Source: Amphibalanus amphitrite
Lineage: Eukaryota; Arthropoda; Thecostraca; Balanomorpha; Balanidae
Length of the DNA: 64,000 nt
Reading direction: 5' to 3'
Assembly (NCBI RefSeq): GCF_019059575.1
Contig: NW_024881834.1
Span: forward strand, 310,001-374,000
Part shown: positions 13,130 to 28,439 of the stretch, in pieces
How positions within the stretch are numbered: position 1 is the stretch's first letter
Layout: each line of letters opens with the position of its first letter
The notes under the pieces: model-generated
What the model was told of the DNA's origin: nothing
Database searches by the model: none
Seen by the model: only the letters and a program-made list of their open reading frames with translations
Translations under genes and position numbers: made by a program

Positions 13130-13900
13130 AATGGAGACTACAATGCGCTATATAACAATAGCACCAGGCAACGGAGACTGCAATATGCTGCGTGGCCAGA
13201 ACACCGGGCATTAGACTGCAACACACTGTATGGAGCTAACGCCACACACTGGAGACTGCAATCGGTGCGTCTCTAACGCCAGATATTGGAGACTGCAATA
13301 CACTATGCGACTATAACATCAGACACTGGTGATTGCAATACGGTGTGTCATGGCTATAATACCAGACATTGGAGACTGCAATACAATGTGTGGGTATAAC
13401 ACCAGACATTGGAGACTGCAATACAGTGGTTGGCTATAACAACAGACAACGGAGACTGCAATATGCTGTGTGGCTTTAGCACCACTCAACGGAAACTGCA
13501 ATACGGTGTGTGACTCTAACACCAGAGACTGCCTTACGGTGTGTATTTCTAACACCAGACATTGGAGACTGCAATACGGTATGTGACTATAGCACCAGAG
13601 ACTGCAAAACGGTGTATGATTCTAACACCAAAGACTGCAATACGATGTGTGACTCTAACCCGGGCATTGGAGACTGCAGTACGACGCATGGATATAACAC
13701 CAGAGACTGCAATACGGTGTGTTTCTATAACACCAGACACTAGAGACTGCAATACAGTGTGTGGCTATAACACCACTGACGATGGAGACTGACACTTTGT
13801 ATGGCAATACCACCAGATATGGGACACTGCAATATTCTGTGAGGCTATGACACTTGGCAACAGAGACTGCAACACGACGTGTAGATAAAACACCAAGGCA
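13130..13900 (+). repeat. Minisatellite, ~40-bp unit, ~18-19 diverged copies
   Basis: Units contain GGAGACTGCAATACGGTGTG followed by TGGCTATAACACCAGACATT, with copies varying from about 30 to 45 bp and point differences between them. Apparent short frames across it on both strands come from the repeat and are not genes. Confidence 0.93.
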
Positions 13901-14014
13901 ACTATTGTAGATTTTAATGCGTAATGCGTTTATAAAATAAACCCAATAAGTAGGATAAAATAATGAGTTCTGCACCATCGATCAGCGATCCACATGTCCC
14001 TACCCGTCTTCACA

Positions 14015-14060
14015 TGACGTCATTCAGTGACGTCACTGCTCCACAGTTCTGGTGACGTCA
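14015..14060. promoter_or_regulatory. Three perfect CRE (TGACGTCA) sites within 46 bp
   Basis: The palindromic CREB/ATF octamer TGACGTCA lies at 14015-14022, 14028-14035 and 14053-14060. This is about 950 bp upstream of the Cys-rich peptide ATG. Clustered CREs are typical of cAMP-responsive promoters and are known from neuropeptide genes. Their use here is inference. Confidence 0.55.
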
Positions 14061-15010
14061 CATGTCCAACTGCGAGAGGCCAATGACAGTGCGCTGCTGA
14101 CATGGAAAGTTACGACCACAGTGTGGACTGAAGTGGAAAGTGGGTGAAAACAGCCATCGGGGCAGCAAGGTTCATCTGAACGCGAGCTGGTGTGAGAGTA
14201 GGACAATTGGGAGTGAAAATGGTTCTTTTCATCAACATAACGACGCCGAGCTAGAGCTAAGTTGGAATGGTGTGACCCACGCTATGAACGATTGTCTCGC
14301 AGAGTTTCTCTTAGTGTTAAAAGGACTAGCCCCAGCCAATTGACACGTGCTATATAGAAAAAGACCGGCCGGCCCACCCCTGTTGCGAAATAAGGGACGA
14401 GAAAATGGCATGAAGAAACCAGGCTGTGGGTGCTTGGGAAATGGGAATGTTTCGCCTCATCTTCAATTTACCAGTCATTGGTGTGAAGTCGTTTTTAAAG
14501 CATCAAAGTGCGGGTGTTGCGCATTTGGGTACTCGTGTTCCATGTCAACCAGATGATAAGTATCGCCTTCAAGGACGTTTTGCATTAAGGTCTATTCATA
14601 GGAACGTATATTTTATCAGATCTAGACCGAATCTGCTGAGCACATTAATTTTAAATTGGTGTGGATGCAGAAACGCGATCAATCAAAGCCCATTATGGAC
14701 GATTCATTGTGAGACCTCCCCTTGGCAAACTATCGAAGATATTTATCTCTAGCGGAGCAACGAATAGGACCTCCAGGGCAGCTACGGCAGCTGACCACAT
14801 CCAGCCCCTATCCCACTCGGTCCTGCTGCGGCCGCCGCCGCTCCCTCTGCCACCCCGCCCGTCCGCCGGCGACCAGTCTCCCTCCGCCTGTCGCCGCGGC
14901 CGGTAGCTCGCTCTCCGTGTCACCCGTCGTTTCCCATCGCTCGCTCCTCCAGCGGCCGGGTCCGTCTACACAGCGTCATCCGCGGGCAGTGGGTCACCAC
15001 CCCTGCCGCC

Positions 15011-17965
<2,955 letters not shown>

Positions 17966-18098
17966 CGTCATCGGGTGACGTAATAGTGACGTCACACGCA
18001 CAGACGGTGACGGAGAAACGAGTGCCACGGACCGTAATCAAAATGTGTCGCGAGCGCCGGGAGGTGCAGGAAGATGACCGCGGGAGGAAGAGAGGGAA

Positions 18099-18101
<3 letters not shown>

Positions 18102-18144
<43 letters not shown>

Positions 18145-18159
18145 GAGAGAGAGAGAGAG
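18102..18159 (+). repeat. (GA)n-G(n)-(GA)n microsatellite
   Basis: GA units interrupted by a run of about 12 G lie roughly 140 bp after the stop codon of the Cys-rich peptide gene, probably in its 3' UTR. They are complementary in RNA to the (CT)n run before exon 2. Confidence 0.93.
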
Positions 18160-19352
18160 CAGATGAGAGTGCATCTGCTGTGTGATTTCCTCACGAGTGA
18201 AATGTGAGGCGTAAAGAAGATGTCGCCATCAGAGCGCACACAGAGGCATATGGCAGATGATGCGTTTTTGTCTCGGTAACCGAGAAGTTGTTGGTAGGCT
18301 GTCGCCTAACGATGCCGATCATACCGTGCAGATTGCACGATAATTAGCTTTAGTTTAGTAATAGGTACAGTTGTTTAGTTTTAACTTTATTGTGCGCAGT
18401 GTTGATTTGTGTTCAGTGCCGCCAATTGACCAGCAATTGATCGTTGGTAACATTAAGTCTCCCAGTGCCCTTGCTTCCACTGAAATGGCAAGATGAGGAA
18501 AGTAGGTAAGTCTCGTTTCTGTTGTAACGACTAGCGAGCGATACAAGCTTTACAGCTGCGTACCCTCGTTCCACATAAATACTTTACGGCTAAACATTTG
18601 ACGATTGAGATGTGTTGCACTAAATTGCTAATTTATAAGTGCCTTTGTTTATTTCGGGTCTGTCATCATTTGGAGCTATACGTATTACGCACCGTCTCAT
18701 CGCTGCCTTCTTCATTGCCCCGGCACCATTGTCTTACTATCGTTCTAGGCAGTCGGTCTCCCTTGTTTTGAGAGATAAAGCGAGACGCTTTCTAGGCATG
18801 GGCAATGGCAGGTTTTATGCGTTGAACGTTTTGTGTTGGTGCTTAAGTAGCTGCCGTCATCAACGGGCTTTTGGGGGGAGGGGGGATTCGTACAATTGTG
18901 CAAGCTGTCTTTATTTGAAGCTGCGTTCACCTAAAGCTGAGTTTGTGCCTGTACATTGCCCTATTGTTCTCGCATTTGTTGCAGCACTTTGCTGTCCAAT
19001 ACATAAACTTCGACGTAATACTCGTGTTGGTTGCAACTCAGTGCCTTTAGACGGCACTTCAGAAGCGCGTCTTTGCGATGGGAGCTCAATCATTTCCATT
19101 CTCAACCTACCACCTGGCATTCAACCTGACAGCAGTGTCATATTTACCATCTACAGCAGTATGACATCCCCATTTCACCGTTCGGTCACGTTTTCTATTG
19201 TGAGACCCTATTCGCCACACTTCATCCTGGTCACGTTCTGTGATTAGCAACGACGATTTCCAGCTGACTCTCTAAGCCAGCCCATGTGCTGCTGCTCACT
19301 TCGCAATCACAAGCCAATTAGAATTAGCGGCGGTTATTTGTTTAATCTCGGT

Positions 19353-19704
19353 CACGTGACGATAGGTTCAGACGAAAGCCCGTCACGTGATTGTTCAGCT
19401 CGGGTCAAAATACGGTATAGCGTTCGAAATTCACAGTGCTAGTCACGTGATGAGAAGTTCTAATCACAACGACATTGTCGTGTCTAGCCTGAAAGGTCAC
19501 GTGTGCGTTCTCCAATCCCCGCCATCCTCAAACGTCGTCCTGCTAAAGCGAGTCCAAGCTCACACTCGGAAATTGGACACACCATTGCCTCATGATGGCC
19601 CCCTCCCTCCCCTCCCCTCCCCACCCCACGTCCGTCCGCCTCACGTGTGAAAGGTGCCGCGTCACGCGCCTCGCTCGGCCGTCGGCGTCACGTCCGGTCA
19701 CGTG
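19353..19704. promoter_or_regulatory. Cluster of six CACGTG E-boxes
   Basis: Palindromic CACGTG occurs at 19353, 19384, 19444, 19498, 19642 and 19699, most inside the wider GTCACGTGA (M-box/CLEAR-like) context. A C-rich tract (CCCTCCCTCCCCTCCCC, 19601-19626) lies within the cluster. The six fall in 352 bp, far above chance. Such clusters bind bHLH factors (USF, MITF/TFE3, CLOCK-CYCLE). The nearest annotated gene is the peptide gene 1.4 kb upstream; the target is unknown. Confidence 0.5.
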
Positions 19705-21431
19705 ACGTGACGCCTCCCCAAGCCACAGCGTCACACACGCACACAAACGTGCTCAGACGGGCTGAGGATGCCATAAACGCTCATAGGAGTTTAGGTTCAT
19801 TTCCCAGAGGCTAGAAAGGTGCAGTGCAGCGCTGTAACAACTAACCCGCAGTGCAGTGGTCAGACAAATATTACTATGCTAATGTTGAGACTACATGTGG
19901 ACATACCTTCGCCAGAAGCAGAGTGGCTACTCAGCATGCTAGATGTAATCGTACTTATGTCTCTGTATCATGGAACTTGCCCCTGTCGTAAAATTGCAAG
20001 AGAGGGAGAGATATTGTTTTCGAGAATTACGCTAGCTTTAGGGAAACGGTGGGTCGCTATGTCGAAACGAGAAGACCCGACTGCGTGTCTGCACGCACTC
20101 TGGATGAATCGCACACTTGACCTGTGCATTAGCTCGTATAGAACAGTCGAGAGGCTGGGAGTATGCACCACGTCGCCGTCCATAATCAAACACTCCATTA
20201 GGGCGAATCAGGTCTCGCTGCCTCTCTCCTCGTTCCCGACATACGTAAATGAAGGTAACTGAAGTTAGACTGCTCCCTGACCCGTAACAATGAGAGGCGC
20301 AATAATTTATCCGTAAAACACCGAACAAATAAATCCTGCAATCCGAGGAATATGCACAGGGGATGCCGTGAGGCGAAAACTACAGATGATTATCGCAAGA
20401 GACCGCAAAAGAAGCGCGATATAATTACAGGAGGGACCGTGACGGAAACGTCGCCGGGAAGAATATAACCGACAATCGGACAGTCTACCTTCGCCAGACT
20501 GCGGCTCTTTTGTGGAAGGGTGTGGAAAGATGTAGACGGCTCGAGTCTTACGAGTTATTGCCATGCAATCCTTCAGGACGGGAATGCTGCGGTCGCGCCT
20601 GGCACAGGACGGGGTACGGTAGAGTGCGCTCCGTTGTATTGTGAGCGGCCCAGCCCCGTCAGACAGTCCGGCCGGACTGACGTTACTATACGATACGCTT
20701 CACGGTGGCTGGTTTGGTGATTAGAGATCGCGCAACATACGGCGATGTTCCCAGAGCTCAATATGGATTTCTTATTTCGCATACGTATCTTAAGTGCGTG
20801 TGTGTACATTTATAAATGTGCACTGGAATTTACGTCAAGAAGTGCAGTACGAGTGTGCATTTCTGCCGTTACACATTTGGTGGGCGTGAAAGACTTGACT
20901 GAGACGGTTCCAGTAGACACCGATAGACATGTCACTTCTGAGCAGTACTTCGCAATGGCAGCGTATAACGCAACATGAGCCAGCGGGACGACACTTTGAA
21001 GATGAACGATCAAGGAACAAAGATGGATTGACGGAGTCTGCAGCAAGAAGTGACAGCAAGAAAAGAAACGAAACAAAAAATGTCATCAGCACCGGTATGA
21101 CACCTTTTTCTAAAAAACGTCACAAAAGCAGCGCGGTGCTGACGTTTTCACAGCTCGGTCCGAATGTGCCCTTGTTCTTTTGACAACAAACCCCGATCCC
21201 TGGCGTTCCGCCACAGCGAGGGACCCATCAAAGCGTAAGTTACGACACGGGACAGGGCGTAATTGCCTTTGCGACACTGTCCGGGCTTTGTGTGAGAATG
21301 CCTGACCCGGGGCGGGTCAACAGGGGGGAACAGGTCAAGGTCACGGTCCGAGCGAGGCAGGAAATGACGCCACTATTTGTCGGACAACTGTAGCAGCACG
21401 CTGAGAGGAAACTGTAGCACGTGTGAAGAAT

Positions 21432-21584
<153 letters not shown>

Positions 21585-22851
21585 ACACACTCCCCCGAAA
21601 TGACGAGTGAGAGACGAGTGACTGGCCTTCGGAAATAACGCCTTACTCCGTGAAAGAGTATAAAAAAAAAATTGCAAATAAATCGCTTGCATATTTATTC
21701 ATCAATTAGGAAAATGCCTAAGTCGTTACTAATAACGTATTATGTTTAAGTATAACGAAATACTGACTGAAAAAAAAACATGGCAATAAGCAGTCTGTAG
21801 CTTAACGATCTATGCGCAAAAATATAGAAATAAAAAACATTTATTTTTACTAACGTTGCATGCATCATCTTAAGCATAGACGAGCGTAAATAAAATAATG
21901 CATTAGTAACAAAACGCATGTCATCATATAGTAACTGGCCTCTTGTAATATCAATACTCACCATGTCAAACTCATTCACTTCACGTTGTCATGCTACCAT
22001 GGAAGAACTTTCATTTTGTCCTTAATTACTAATGAACATAACACATTTTTATAATATCACACGCAAGCATCACAGTTTTTTTTTACGAAACATGACTTAG
22101 AAAATTCAACTATATCAAGTCAAACAATCCAAAAGATCGACAAGTAAATCGAGGAACATTTGAAACATTGTTCAGTGTCACTAGCCCTTGTTACTGACCA
22201 AGTCACAACAACGGAACACAATCAAGTCACAGTGATAAGGCAGCACCTGGCATTTAATTCACGTCATCACTGTTCTAATATAATTGCTACTGATTGCTAA
22301 GACAGCAACGGCATTGTCATTACTCAATATAACCCAACAATCGGTACAAAATAAAACAACCACTTTCGTCATTTAAACATTGAATGCTAGCATGTAAGCA
22401 CATCACGAAGAAATAAGTAGGGAGATTTAATAAGTAGCGAAAAAAATCAAACAAACGGTCCAATAGTTCGTTCTACCTATTCACTGGAACGAACAGTGGA
22501 GGTAACCTGAAAGTTCTGCACCTTTCGGTCACTCGTCAGGTTCTCCAACTCTAACCGCTATCGCATATTACCGTCATTATCACCTTATAACATCACACAA
22601 CCATTCGCGACTATAAACCCGCCCTGTGTGTCCCTTCCCCCCGGTATTTGATTGCCTGCCCTGTCATTTGGCAAGTGTGTCTTCTGTGTTTAATCAGATA
22701 CCAGATAGCCTGGTACTGTGTCAAATATCAGCTAGGACTGTTAATTGTCAGTTGCAGACCGATGTGTCAAGTACAGCCAGTTGTTACTGTGTCAAACAAC
22801 TGATAGTCTATGTCATTTACCAGCTAGTGCCTCGTGCAGCGCCAGCCATCC

Positions 22852-25800
22852 TTACGTCCTCAACTGATACTTGTCGACCACCTGGTCAATGAACTCGTCC
22901 CAGCGTTTGTTCCACTCCATCCCCAACTGCTGTTTCTCAGCGTCTGGCAGTGACGAATACCTGTAGAGGGAACATGACCCTTACTGGGACGCACCGAAGA
23001 CTAAACGCTTACTGCGAAACATCGAAACGAACTTTTTACACGGAACGGCTGAGACAACGTGGAAACAGCTCAGGACGGTTCTAAAAATTAACAACGATAC
23101 CGGTGGAAACAGGAGGCGGAGGGAATGAAGCTAGAGCCAGACACGTCCCAATTATCTTCCCTGATAATCTGTCCCGCCCACCACCAGCCCGGTCTCACTC
23201 ATCATCTCTCTCCCCCTTTCTAACCCTTCTTCAGCGCTATTCTCACCTGATGGAGTTGACGGCCAGCTCTTTGAGCGTGCTCAGGTCGGCGGTACCTACT
23301 AGAGATGTCAATCGGATACCAACTTTTTGGTATACCGATACCAAACCGATACCAACTTGGTATTTGGTATTTCAATCGTAATGTGTTTGGTATTTTGTTG
23401 GTATCATGAACCCTCAATAATGTATAAAAGGCTAAGAAATCGGTAAAAAGTTGGTATTTCCCTCATTTTTCCAAGTTGGTTTGGTTTCGGTATTTCCCCA
23501 TGGTTTTGGTTGGTATTTGGTTTGGTATCGATATTCAGATTTTCCGTAATTGACATCACTAGTACCTACTCCTTTTCTGGCGCTGCCCTCACCTGATGGA
23601 GTTTATGGCCAGCTCTTTGAGCGTGCTCAGGTCGGCGCGCCGGCCGGCCAGCGCCATCAGTGTCAGGTAGAAGTCGTAGGAGAGCCCGGCGGCACCCCAG
23701 GCGCCCGGATCGTCGGCCGATACCACCACAGGGAGGCCAGAGGCGAGGAGTACAGCCGCCGGGTGGTTACGGAGGTCGCTGACCAGGCCCAGAACCTGAG
23801 AGAGGGAGAGGAGGTTACTCTCAAACCCGGCACCCGAATGAGGGAAGGGGAGCTGAGAGGCGAGGAGAAATAAGGACCAGTTAGTGAGCAAAACTGAATG
23901 AATGGTGGGCAAAGGTAAGAGATGGTATGCAAAGAAGGGTGAGATTATTCGACTATCACATCATATATTGCATACAGATCTACAGAAAATACTTGACGGT
24001 GGCAAAAGCAACCTTTACCGACTTTAGTCCATTCTTCTTAATGACCCCCGGTCCGTACCTGGTTGGAGATGGGGCACACCTCCATGGCCACGCCTCTCCG
24101 CGCCGCCTCCCTCATCAGCAGCGGGTGCTTGACGATGCCGTACCCGTGGCCGATACGGGAGGCGTTCAGCAGGATGGCGTCGTACAGGTTCTCATCTACG
24201 TCAGTGCCCAGCCAGTCTGCGGGGGGGGGGGGGGCATAGTCAGATGGAAGGAGGTGGCGGAAGCGGAGCCCTCATCTCCAGCCAGTCTGGGTGGGGATAG
24301 AGGCAGGGTCAGAGCGTTGAGTCGTGAATATTTGAGTTACAGAAACACAGCAAAATGTTGGCGATTGTTCGTCTAGGATAATTCCCGTAACACCTAGGAT
24401 AGAGGGTAGGTGTTCAAAAGCTGTGCCAGCCTGACGGAAGCCTCTTTTTTCTAGCTTCATTCTCTGTAAGCCCGTCCCTCGCCGCAAAAGTCTCAATAAC
24501 TCCTTCTCCAAATACCATCCCTTTCCGATCCCCAGCCCGTGCTCACACGTCTCTCCGGCGTGGTAGAAAGTCTGCACTCCGTTCTCTGCCAGTCGCAGCA
24601 GCTGTGGTACAAACTCCTTCAGCGGAGCGCCGCAATCCTCCTCTGCCACCAGGTCAAACCCTGCCACCAGGTCGGGCTGGTCGGCGTGCAGCTGCAGCAC
24701 ACGGTCCACGTCCGCAGACACCTGGCGGACAAGGGAGGAAACAGAGCTTAGGTGGGGAACCGCCAGAACGTGTAGCGGTGAAAGGAGAGCGTAAGTTTCG
24801 TGCTACAAAATCGCAGACAGCTTCGGGTTCTAATTTTGGCTATTGCTCGGTTTAGAGTGAACGATGAGGAAAATGAAACAGACTGAGCAAAATGACAGAA
24901 AATGTGGATAAACCTAGACAGAATCTGAGCAAGAACTCGACAAAACCAATCATAAGCCTCAACATGTGGCAACTTGACAATGTCCGCAAAGCTGTATGCT
25001 TCACATGTTCGATGTATCCCTGTCCAGTGTCCCAGCCCAGAGCTTACCAATCACTGTACCGACCTGTTCGGGTGAGACGTGTCTGCTCATGGCCAGGATG
25101 ACCCGTCCTCCCCAGAACCGGTTACCCTGGTCGCTGCTGGCCGCCTCCAGAAGCGCCGCCCGGTAAATGTCGATGGTGTGGGAGGCCGGGTACAGGTTAC
25201 CCGACAGGTCACTCAACTAAAACAGGGCAGAGGTAGGGTTCAGAGGGTTGAAAAATAAGTAACGGAGAGGGTAGAGGACAAGTCTCTCCAGCTATGATAC
25301 TCTAGTCTCATCGGAAATACATCGATGTTTCAGCGATACTTTACGAACTGAACAGACACCAATATCGGCGAACGCAAACTACCCAGCGTGATTCATATGA
25401 TTCAGCATGTGTGATTCATCATTTTCGTCAATCTATACTCAAATATACAAGTTACGGTTATCCCACACCTGTATATCGGTATTCGATACCCACTTGAGGC
25501 AGCGACGAACGTATTTCCGCGTACTGGATGTTATCGTCGGCCATTTCCTGCAGTGCCAGACTGATCACCCGTCTCCAGGCCGGCTCGTAGTGTATCATAC
25601 CCCGCACCCGGCTGATGACGCCGTCAAAGGCCGCCCACGAGCTGTGCAGGTCCTCGTATACGTCTGAACGGGTAGCGGTGGGGACAGTGGGAGTTAGAGA
25701 TAATGGATGTAAGCGGGACAACGATGGCGGGAGTGGACAGACTAGGAAATAAGCGATGTAGATGGCACACGGCTATAAGAGCAGAACATGCTAGTGGTGG

Positions 25801-27109
25801 TGCCATAGCTTATCGATCTCATCAACGGCCACTGAGAAAGCCTGACGTAGGTAAGATGTGTAGAAAATGCATTCTCTCACGTAAGTATAACTCAACACAC
25901 ATCTTATCACACCTAATAAGCCCGAATGACATATCTGAACCCCACCCCTCATGAACACGACTCTCCCCATCGCCGTACCATCGGGCCGCTCCACAATCAT
26001 GGACAGCTGTCTAATCAGCCACTTGTCCACCGGGCCGGCTCCGAGGGATGCTCTGACGTCACTCAGCAGCAGCCAATCACAGGACATGTCCGGGGCGGCG
26101 AAAAACTGCAACCGTACGTCCGGCTCACCTGACGACTGTAAAGAGGGGCTGGGGTCAGATACAAGCTGTCAGATCTTGCATCTCTGTTCTGGCAGCCTGT
26201 CATCTGATTTGACGGATTTGACAGGACCGCGTGTAGGTGTTGTTTGCCCTTATTACTGACCTGAGTGGAGTTGCAGAGGTAAAGGTGGTCCATATAGGTG
26301 ACGTTGGATACCAGCTTCTCTACAGACAACATCGAGATGTCGTGAATGTGCAACATGCTGCCTGGAAACGGAAGAAATGGTTAATGTGTATACTGTATAA
26401 TCACATTGCTAGCTCAAATTCGGAAAACGCAGGTACGCGGAAAGCATAAACAGATCACATTAATGGCGTTAATTCGTAAAACGTACGCGAAAAACATAAG
26501 CAGGACACTGTAACAGCTAAAATTCGGAAAACCATCGCAGTAAAGGTATACAGTGTGCATGAAAAACATCAAAATGGGTTCAAGAAGTGAATGTTATATC
26601 TACAGAAAATTTATAGTTAGGCGACATTTTAGTTCAAGCTCTAGCAAGAAATCCTTATTGACACGACTTTCGACCTCAGTAATCGAACGAGTCAGATTCA
26701 AACACAGCCTGCCCTATTGCTCACCTTTAGGCATCATGCGGATGAGCTCAAAGACATTTGACTTTTCTATATCCTCTCGTGCATTCATAAAGTGTCTGCC
26801 GGCCTCAAATGGAGTCTCCTTGTACTCCTCCCTTTTGAACACAGTCAGAAGGTCATTGACCTGCTGTTCAGCACCATGGAGCACCACTGTGCCACCTGTC
26901 TCCAGGAGCTGGTCGGCAGTCAAGAGTTTGCTGCGAGATGACCAGTAGTCGGAGAGGTTGTCCCGAGCCTGGGTGTGGCTGTTGGCTAGTGTGGACCAGA
27001 GTTGGGTGGTCTGAGGGCTGCCACATGATTGGTAGAAGTGATAGCTGATCAAAGCCAGTAGAAGCAGGAAGCAGCTCCACAGGCAGCCAAGAGAGAGCCA
27101 CCAACGCAT
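22852..27109 (-). CDS. ADA2: Adenosine deaminase 2 (ADGF/CECR1 family), nine exons
   Basis: Exons in transcript order: 26725-27109, 26261-26361, 25946-26135, 25494-25663, 25064-25216, 24547-24721, 24059-24216, 23593-23795, 22852-22960 (TAA). They join in phase to 547 residues, against 511 in human ADA2. The enzyme deaminates adenosine and deoxyadenosine to inosine outside the cell. Residues 1-25 are hydrophobic ([18 protein letters not shown]), a signal peptide or signal anchor. The zinc/active-site set is complete: HIHD at 133-136, FYHAGET at 385-391, RIGHG at 412-416 and SADDP at 470-474. [16 protein letters not shown] matches the family. The start is ATG 27109; a GTG just upstream is not used. 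An acceptor-like CTGCAG before the start suggests a 5' UTR intron. The 3' end of exon 8 is duplicated downstream. Arginase lies head to head 1.3 kb away. Confidence 0.93.
23236..23291 (-). pseudogene. Duplicated fragment of the ADA2 exon 8 3' end and donor
   Basis: This segment repeats 23580-23635 with only a few differences. It contains the reverse strand of the last ~44 coding bases of exon 8 and the following GTGAG donor. The complete exon is the 23593-23795 copy, so this downstream copy is a partial tandem duplicate inside intron 8. An hAT-like MITE separates the two copies. Confidence 0.75.
23292..23569. mobile_element. hAT-like MITE with 8-bp target duplication
   Basis: TIRs TAGAGATGTCAAT (23300 onward) and ATTGACATCACTA (ending 23561) are flanked by GTACCTAC at 23292-23299 and 23562-23569. 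The 262-bp interior is rich in GGTATTTGGTAT-like motifs and non-coding. TAG-starting TIRs and an 8-bp duplication indicate the hAT superfamily. Confidence 0.85.
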
Positions 27110-28439
27110 TGTCACAGTTCGGTGGTAAGTAGAGGCCTCAGGTGACCTGCAGTGGAGAAATTGTTACACTACAGTACACTAGATTATTACTTTTTTGCTA
27201 ATACATGGGCACATGAGGAAATGAAATAAAATTTGTGAGCACATTACAGTATACAACAAAATTAAAATCTAACCTAAGTGTCTTCGAACCTTAGAGGTTA
27301 CAGTGAATGCAGGAGCCATGGAGAATGAGATGGAAATATAAATGGAGATGTCAGAATGTTGCGCTATATATTTGTGAAACCTTCTATATTAATATAAATG
27401 TATTTATGGAAAGTGCAAACTGAAACAATGTCAATGTCTGAAAGTTATCTATCAGGAAAACATTGAATTTTTGGGCTCAAATGCAAATGTGATAGTGATA
27501 AATGAGCTCCATGACTTAAATATGGCTTGAAAGTCGTGACATGAATGCTAATTATTTTAATTAAAAAAACTATCGTCAAATATTTACAGGAAAAACCATC
27601 TACGCTTCAGCTTTGTTGATGATTGATGTTCAACATTGATATCAAACAAAACAAATGTGTATACTGTTCAATCACAGAACACGCGTCTGCTCATAGTTCA
27701 AGGCCAATGACGTTGACGCTGGGTAACTATTGTCAAAAAAGTTTCAAAAAACGCTTAGCGAAGAAAGAAATAGTGAAAATAGTTAAAAAATGGAAAACGA
27801 TTCGAGGAATCGGTGTATATACTGTCTTTTGTATTCTTTTTCTTTTTCATATTTCATTGACGGTAACGGTAAGTCTCGCAAGCATTTATTTCTTTTCGAA
27901 CAGTAGCCAGGTATTTCATTTATTGCGCAGCTAAGGCATAAAATGGTAGGTTGTAGTTGCTAATTGAAAACAACGTTTTAGTTACGTTTAAAAACAAAAG
28001 AAAATTTGAGAATTTTGATGAAATAGAAACAAATTTGATAAAAGCGTTACAGTTCCATTACAAGCATATATATTGTCGTTAAAAAATGCCGACAAATGGC
28101 TAGCCCCGCGTTCGTCCTCTCCCGGAAGGCGCAGATCCTACGCCGTCCGGCCAATCCCGTTTGCGGTCGGCGGGGACAGAGTCACGGTTATCGAACGCTA
28201 TTGTCCGGACGACGTAGAATCTTCGTCATCCGGGAGACTGCGATCGCGGAATAAAACAATTAACGATGATATAAGCAGTAACGGCTCGTCTCCCCCACAT
28301 CCCCATGTGCCCAGCCGCCCCTGCCGCCGCGCCGCCCCCTCTCGCTGTATCTGGCGTCCCATCAGGCCTGGCGGCGGGGCCGGACGGAGCTGGACGGAGA
28401 CGGCGCCTGCCGCCGGCTGGGCCACCAGGTACGGTAGTC
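27110..28439. promoter_or_regulatory. Shared head-to-head upstream region of ADA2 and arginase
   Basis: The two genes diverge from this 1.33-kb region. The half next to ADA2 is AT-rich (27120-28060). The half next to arginase is CpG-rich (28100-28439). A donor-like CACCAG/GTACGG at 28429 may mark an untranslated arginase exon. No TATA box is obvious. Confidence 0.5.

Larger units (their letters stand above)
10060..15010. other. Gene-poor spacer
   Basis: No conserved coding exon was recognised between the EAR-repeat gene and the Cys-rich peptide gene. It contains a Harbinger-like MITE, a triplicated 14-mer, a small hairpin, a minisatellite and a CRE cluster, each listed separately. The GC-rich stretch 14780-15010 just before the peptide gene ATG is probably its 5' leader and promoter. 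Elsewhere I see only AT-rich unique sequence. Confidence 0.7.

Noticed and set aside
13319-13978. Several short frames on both strands
   Set aside because: They repeat with the minisatellite unit and have no coding features.
18639-19247. 202-codon plus-strand frame
   Set aside because: No recognisable domain and mixed codon use. Hydrophobic patches alone do not support a gene.
27109-27115. ADA2 start two codons upstream
   Set aside because: That codon is GTG. The first ATG in frame is at 27109.
28305-28439. N-terminal extension of arginase from an upstream in-frame ATG
   Set aside because: The extension is Pro/Ala/Gly-rich with no similarity to arginase, and a splice-like junction at 28429 interrupts it. 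The 28440 ATG gives a typical presequence.
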